From assembly GCA_035644895.1 (NCBI GenBank), contig DASQNQ010000414.1, forward strand, positions 1 to 7,735: DNA of 7,735 bases, given 5' to 3'. The notes beneath the pieces were generated by a model. It had not been told where the DNA came from. It made no database searches and saw nothing but the letters and a program-made list of their open reading frames with translations. A program made the translations under genes and the position numbers. Shown piece after piece: positions 5,615 to 7,735 of the stretch (its first letter is position 1; each line of letters begins with the position of its first letter). Origin of the DNA: Falsiroseomonas sp035644895 (GTDB taxonomy: Bacteria; Pseudomonadota; Alphaproteobacteria; Acetobacterales; Acetobacteraceae).

Positions 5615-6394
5615 ATGCTCCAATCCCGGCCGCGCGTCGCCCTCTTCGTCACCTGCCTTGTCGACCTCTACCGCCCGACGGTCGGCTTCGCCGCGATCCG
5701 GCTGCTGGAGGGGGCCGGCTGCCAGGTGGAGGTGCCCGAGGTGCAGACCTGCTGCGGCCAGCCCGCCTACAACTCGGGCGACCGGCAGAGCGCGAAGGAC
5801 CTGGCGCGGCAGGTGATCGACGCCTTCCTGCCGTTCGACCACGTCGTCGCGCCCTCGGGCTCCTGCGCCGGGATGATCGCGCACCACTACCCCGCCCTGT
5901 TCGGCGACGAGGACCCGCACTACCGCGGTCGCGCCGAGGCGCTGGCGGCCAAGACGCATGAGCTGGTCTCCTTCCTGACCGACGTGCTGGGGGTGGAGCG
6001 GGTGGAGGCGCGCTACGACGGCGTCGCGACCTACCACGACAGCTGCTCCGGCCTGCGGGAGCTCGGCGTCCGCGCGCAGCCGCGCAAGCTGCTCGGGACG
6101 GTGCAGGGGCTGACGATCAAGGAGCTGACGGACCGCGACGTGTGCTGCGGCTTCGGCGGCACCTTCTCGGTGAAGTATCCCGACATCTCGACGCGCATGG
6201 TGGCGGAGAAGGCGAAGGACGTGCAGTCCACGGGCGCCGACACGCTGCTCGCCGGCGACATGGGCTGCCTGCTGAACATCACCGGCCGGCTGAAGCGCGA
6301 GGGCGCCCCGGTGCGCGTGCGCCACGTGGCGGAGGTGCTGGCCGGCATGACGGATGACGTGGCGCCCATCGGCGACACCCAGGCGCAAGGCTAA
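5615..6394 (+). CDS. lutA: L-lactate utilization protein LutA (CCG-domain iron-sulfur protein, YkgE-like)
   Basis: LutA is one of three subunits of the LutABC system that oxidises L-lactate to pyruvate in place of a flavin lactate dehydrogenase. The 259 residues contain two cysteine-rich CCG domains, as in YkgE/LutA and the heterodisulfide-reductase-like family. The first has C14, then C-C-G at 46-48 and C84 in S-G-S-C-A-G-M. The second has C144 in H-D-S-C, then C-C-G-F-G-G at 177-182 and C218 in M-G-C-L. These are expected to bind iron-sulfur clusters or handle redox chemistry. No signal peptide or membrane segment is seen, so it is cytoplasmic. The ATG at 5615 is chosen because the domain begins close after it; the ribosome site is weak. 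lutB follows after 4 bases. Glycolate oxidase GlcF has related domains but is longer and carries ferredoxin motifs, which this protein lacks. Confidence 0.9.
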   Translation: MLQSRPRVALFVTCLVDLYRPTVGFAAIRLLEGAGCQVEVPEVQTCCGQPAYNSGDRQSAKDLARQVIDAFLPFDHVVAPSGSCAGMIAHHYPALFGDEDPHYRGRAEALAAKTHELVSFLTDVLGVERVEARYDGVATYHDSCSGLRELGVRAQPRKLLGTVQGLTIKELTDRDVCCGFGGTFSVKYPDISTRMVAEKAKDVQSTGADTLLAGDMGCLLNITGRLKREGAPVRVRHVAEVLAGMTDDVAPIGDTQAQG

Positions 6395-6398
6395 GACC

Positions 6399-7735
6399 AT
6401 GGTCCACATCACCTCCCCCGCCTTCAAGGAAAACGCGGCCCGCGCCATCGCGGACCCCGGGCTGCAGAAGGCGCTGGCGCGCACCAAGCCGCAGTTCCAC
6501 GGCAAGCGCGCCGCCGCCGTCGCCGGCCTGCCGGAGTTCGAGCGGCTCCGCGACATCGGGCGCGACATCAAGAACCACACCCTCGCGAACCTCGACTTCT
6601 ATCTCGAGACCTATGCCGCGAACGTCGAGCGCGCGGGGGGCAAGGTCCACTGGTGCTCGACGGCGGACGAGGCGCGCGCCACGGTGCTCGGGATCTGCCG
6701 CGAGGCGGGCGCCCGCACGGTCACCAAGGGCAAGTCGATGATCTCCGAGGAGCTCGGGATCAACGAGCACCTGGAGCGGCACGGCATCCGCCCCGTCGAG
6801 ACCGACCTCGGCGAGTACATCCTGCAGCTCCGCAAGGAGCCGCCCTCCCACATCATCGGCCCGGCCTTCCACCTGAACCGGGAGGACTGGGAGAAGTCCT
6901 TCCGCGAGAGCCACACGGACCTCGACCCGAACCGCGTCTTCACCGAGCGCCGCGACATCCTGACCGAGGCCCGCGCCAAGCTGCGCGACAGCTTCCTGGC
7001 GGCCGATGTCGGCATCACCGGCGCGAACTTCCTGATCGCGGAGACGGGCAGCAGCGTCATCGTGACGAACGAAGGCAACGGCGACCTGACGCAGACGCTG
7101 CCGCGGGTCCACATCGCCCTCGCCTCCATCGAGAAGGTCGTGCCGACGCTGGAGGACTGCACCTCCCTGCTGCGGCTGCTCGCGCGCTCCGCCACGGGCC
7201 AGGACTTCTCCGTCTACACGACCTTCAGCACGGGCGTGCGGCGGCAGGGCGACCTGGACGGGCCGGAGGAGTACCACGTGGTGCTCATCGACAACGGCCG
7301 GTCCAACATGATCGGGACCGAGTTCCAGGAGATGCTGCGCTGCATCCGCTGCGCGGCCTGCATGAACCACTGCCCGGTCTACAACACCACCGGCGGCCAC
7401 GCCTATGGCTGGGTCTATCCGGGCCCGATGGGATCGGTGCTGACGCCGACGCTGATCGGCGTGGACAAGGCGGGGCACCTGCCCAACGCCTCCACCTTCT
7501 GCGGGCGCTGCGAGAGCGTCTGCCCGGTGAAGATCCCGCTGCCCAAGATGATGCGCCACTGGCGGGAGCGGGAGTTCGAGCGCCACCTCTCGCCCCAGGC
7601 GCAGCGGAACAACCTGGCGCTCTGGGCCTGGTTCGCGAAGCGGCCGCAGGCCTACCGCATGGCGACGCGGGCGGCCATCGGCGCGCTCGGCCTGCTCGGC
7701 CGCGGGAGGGGCGCCTTCCGGTCCCTGCCCTTCGC
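6399..7735 (+). CDS. lutB: L-lactate utilization iron-sulfur protein LutB (YkgF-like), C-terminus cut by window end
   Basis: The frame runs from the ATG at 6399 to the window edge without a stop, giving 445 complete codons; LutB proteins are about 470-480 residues, so only a short tail is missing. LutB is the electron-transfer subunit of the L-lactate oxidation complex. The N-terminal two thirds form the LUD (lactate utilization) domain, with T-K-G-K-S-M-I-S-E-E at 109-118 and T-G-A-N-F-L-I-A-E-T-G at 207-217 typical of it. The ferredoxin-type part has C-I-R-C-A-A-C-M-N-H-C-P at 315-326 (C315, C318, C321, C325) and C-G-R-C-E-S-V-C-P at 368-376 (C368, C371, C375), enough for a 4Fe-4S cluster and probably two. 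Residue 365 is serine where an eight-cysteine ferredoxin would have cysteine. An AAGG ribosome site lies 8 bases upstream, inside the lutA end. lutC is expected next but is not visible. Confidence 0.92.
   Translation, partial: MVHITSPAFKENAARAIADPGLQKALARTKPQFHGKRAAAVAGLPEFERLRDIGRDIKNHTLANLDFYLETYAANVERAGGKVHWCSTADEARATVLGICREAGARTVTKGKSMISEELGINEHLERHGIRPVETDLGEYILQLRKEPPSHIIGPAFHLNREDWEKSFRESHTDLDPNRVFTERRDILTEARAKLRDSFLAADVGITGANFLIAETGSSVIVTNEGNGDLTQTLPRVHIALASIEKVVPTLEDCTSLLRLLARSATGQDFSVYTTFSTGVRRQGDLDGPEEYHVVLIDNGRSNMIGTEFQEMLRCIRCAACMNHCPVYNTTGGHAYGWVYPGPMGSVLTPTLIGVDKAGHLPNASTFCGRCESVCPVKIPLPKMMRHWREREFERHLSPQAQRNNLALWAWFAKRPQAYRMATRAAIGALGLLGRGRGAFRSLPF

Noticed and set aside
6279..7586. 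Long minus-strand open frame (435 codons) opposite lutA and lutB
   Set aside because: Same artefact of codon bias; the sense-strand lutA and lutB motifs are unmistakable.

Overview
The window looks like an ordinary chromosomal segment of a high-GC alphaproteobacterium, most likely an Acetobacteraceae member close to Roseomonas. That placement is inferred from the strongly GC-biased third codon positions, the style of the AroE, GshB, DnaQ and LutB sequences, and the aroE-coaE-dnaQ order, which is common in Alphaproteobacteria. I found no mobile element, CRISPR array, RNA gene, toxin-antitoxin pair or defence system. I do not see a convincing undescribed system here.

Layout. Positions 1-807 (+) hold the C-terminal part of a DUF2254 membrane protein whose start lies left of the window. 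Positions 808-1180 are a gene-free convergent region with one hairpin just after the DUF2254 stop and two tight hairpins just after the doxX stop. The minus-strand block 1181-3269 reads, in transcription order, gshB (glutathione synthase), a secreted histidine phosphatase, and a DoxX-family membrane protein; the last two overlap by an ATGA junction. A 140-bp divergent region (3270-3409) follows, with several G runs and a GC-rich dyad. The plus-strand block starts there: aroE (3410-4246), coaE (4243-4845, ATGA overlap) and dnaQ (4858-5568, its Shine-Dalgarno touching the coaE stop). After 46 bp comes lutA (5615-6394), and 4 bp later lutB (6399 to the window end, truncated).

How the genes fit together. 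aroE, coaE and dnaQ are housekeeping genes for aromatic amino acid synthesis, the last step of CoA synthesis and replication proofreading, packed as one translationally coupled unit. lutA and lutB encode iron-sulfur subunits of an L-lactate oxidation complex; lutC would be expected just downstream but is outside the window. gshB makes glutathione, and the phosphatase and DoxX protein behind it act at the envelope; any functional link is only suggested by adjacency. The DUF2254 gene and the DNA after it (to about 1110) use visibly fewer G/C third positions than the rest, so a composition change falls inside the convergent region.

The points most worth checking are the G-run/dyad architecture between gshB and aroE, the paired hairpins at 1114-1169, the unexplained lower-GC stretch at 860-1110, a possible leaderless start for lutA, and a likely clamp-binding motif in DnaQ.
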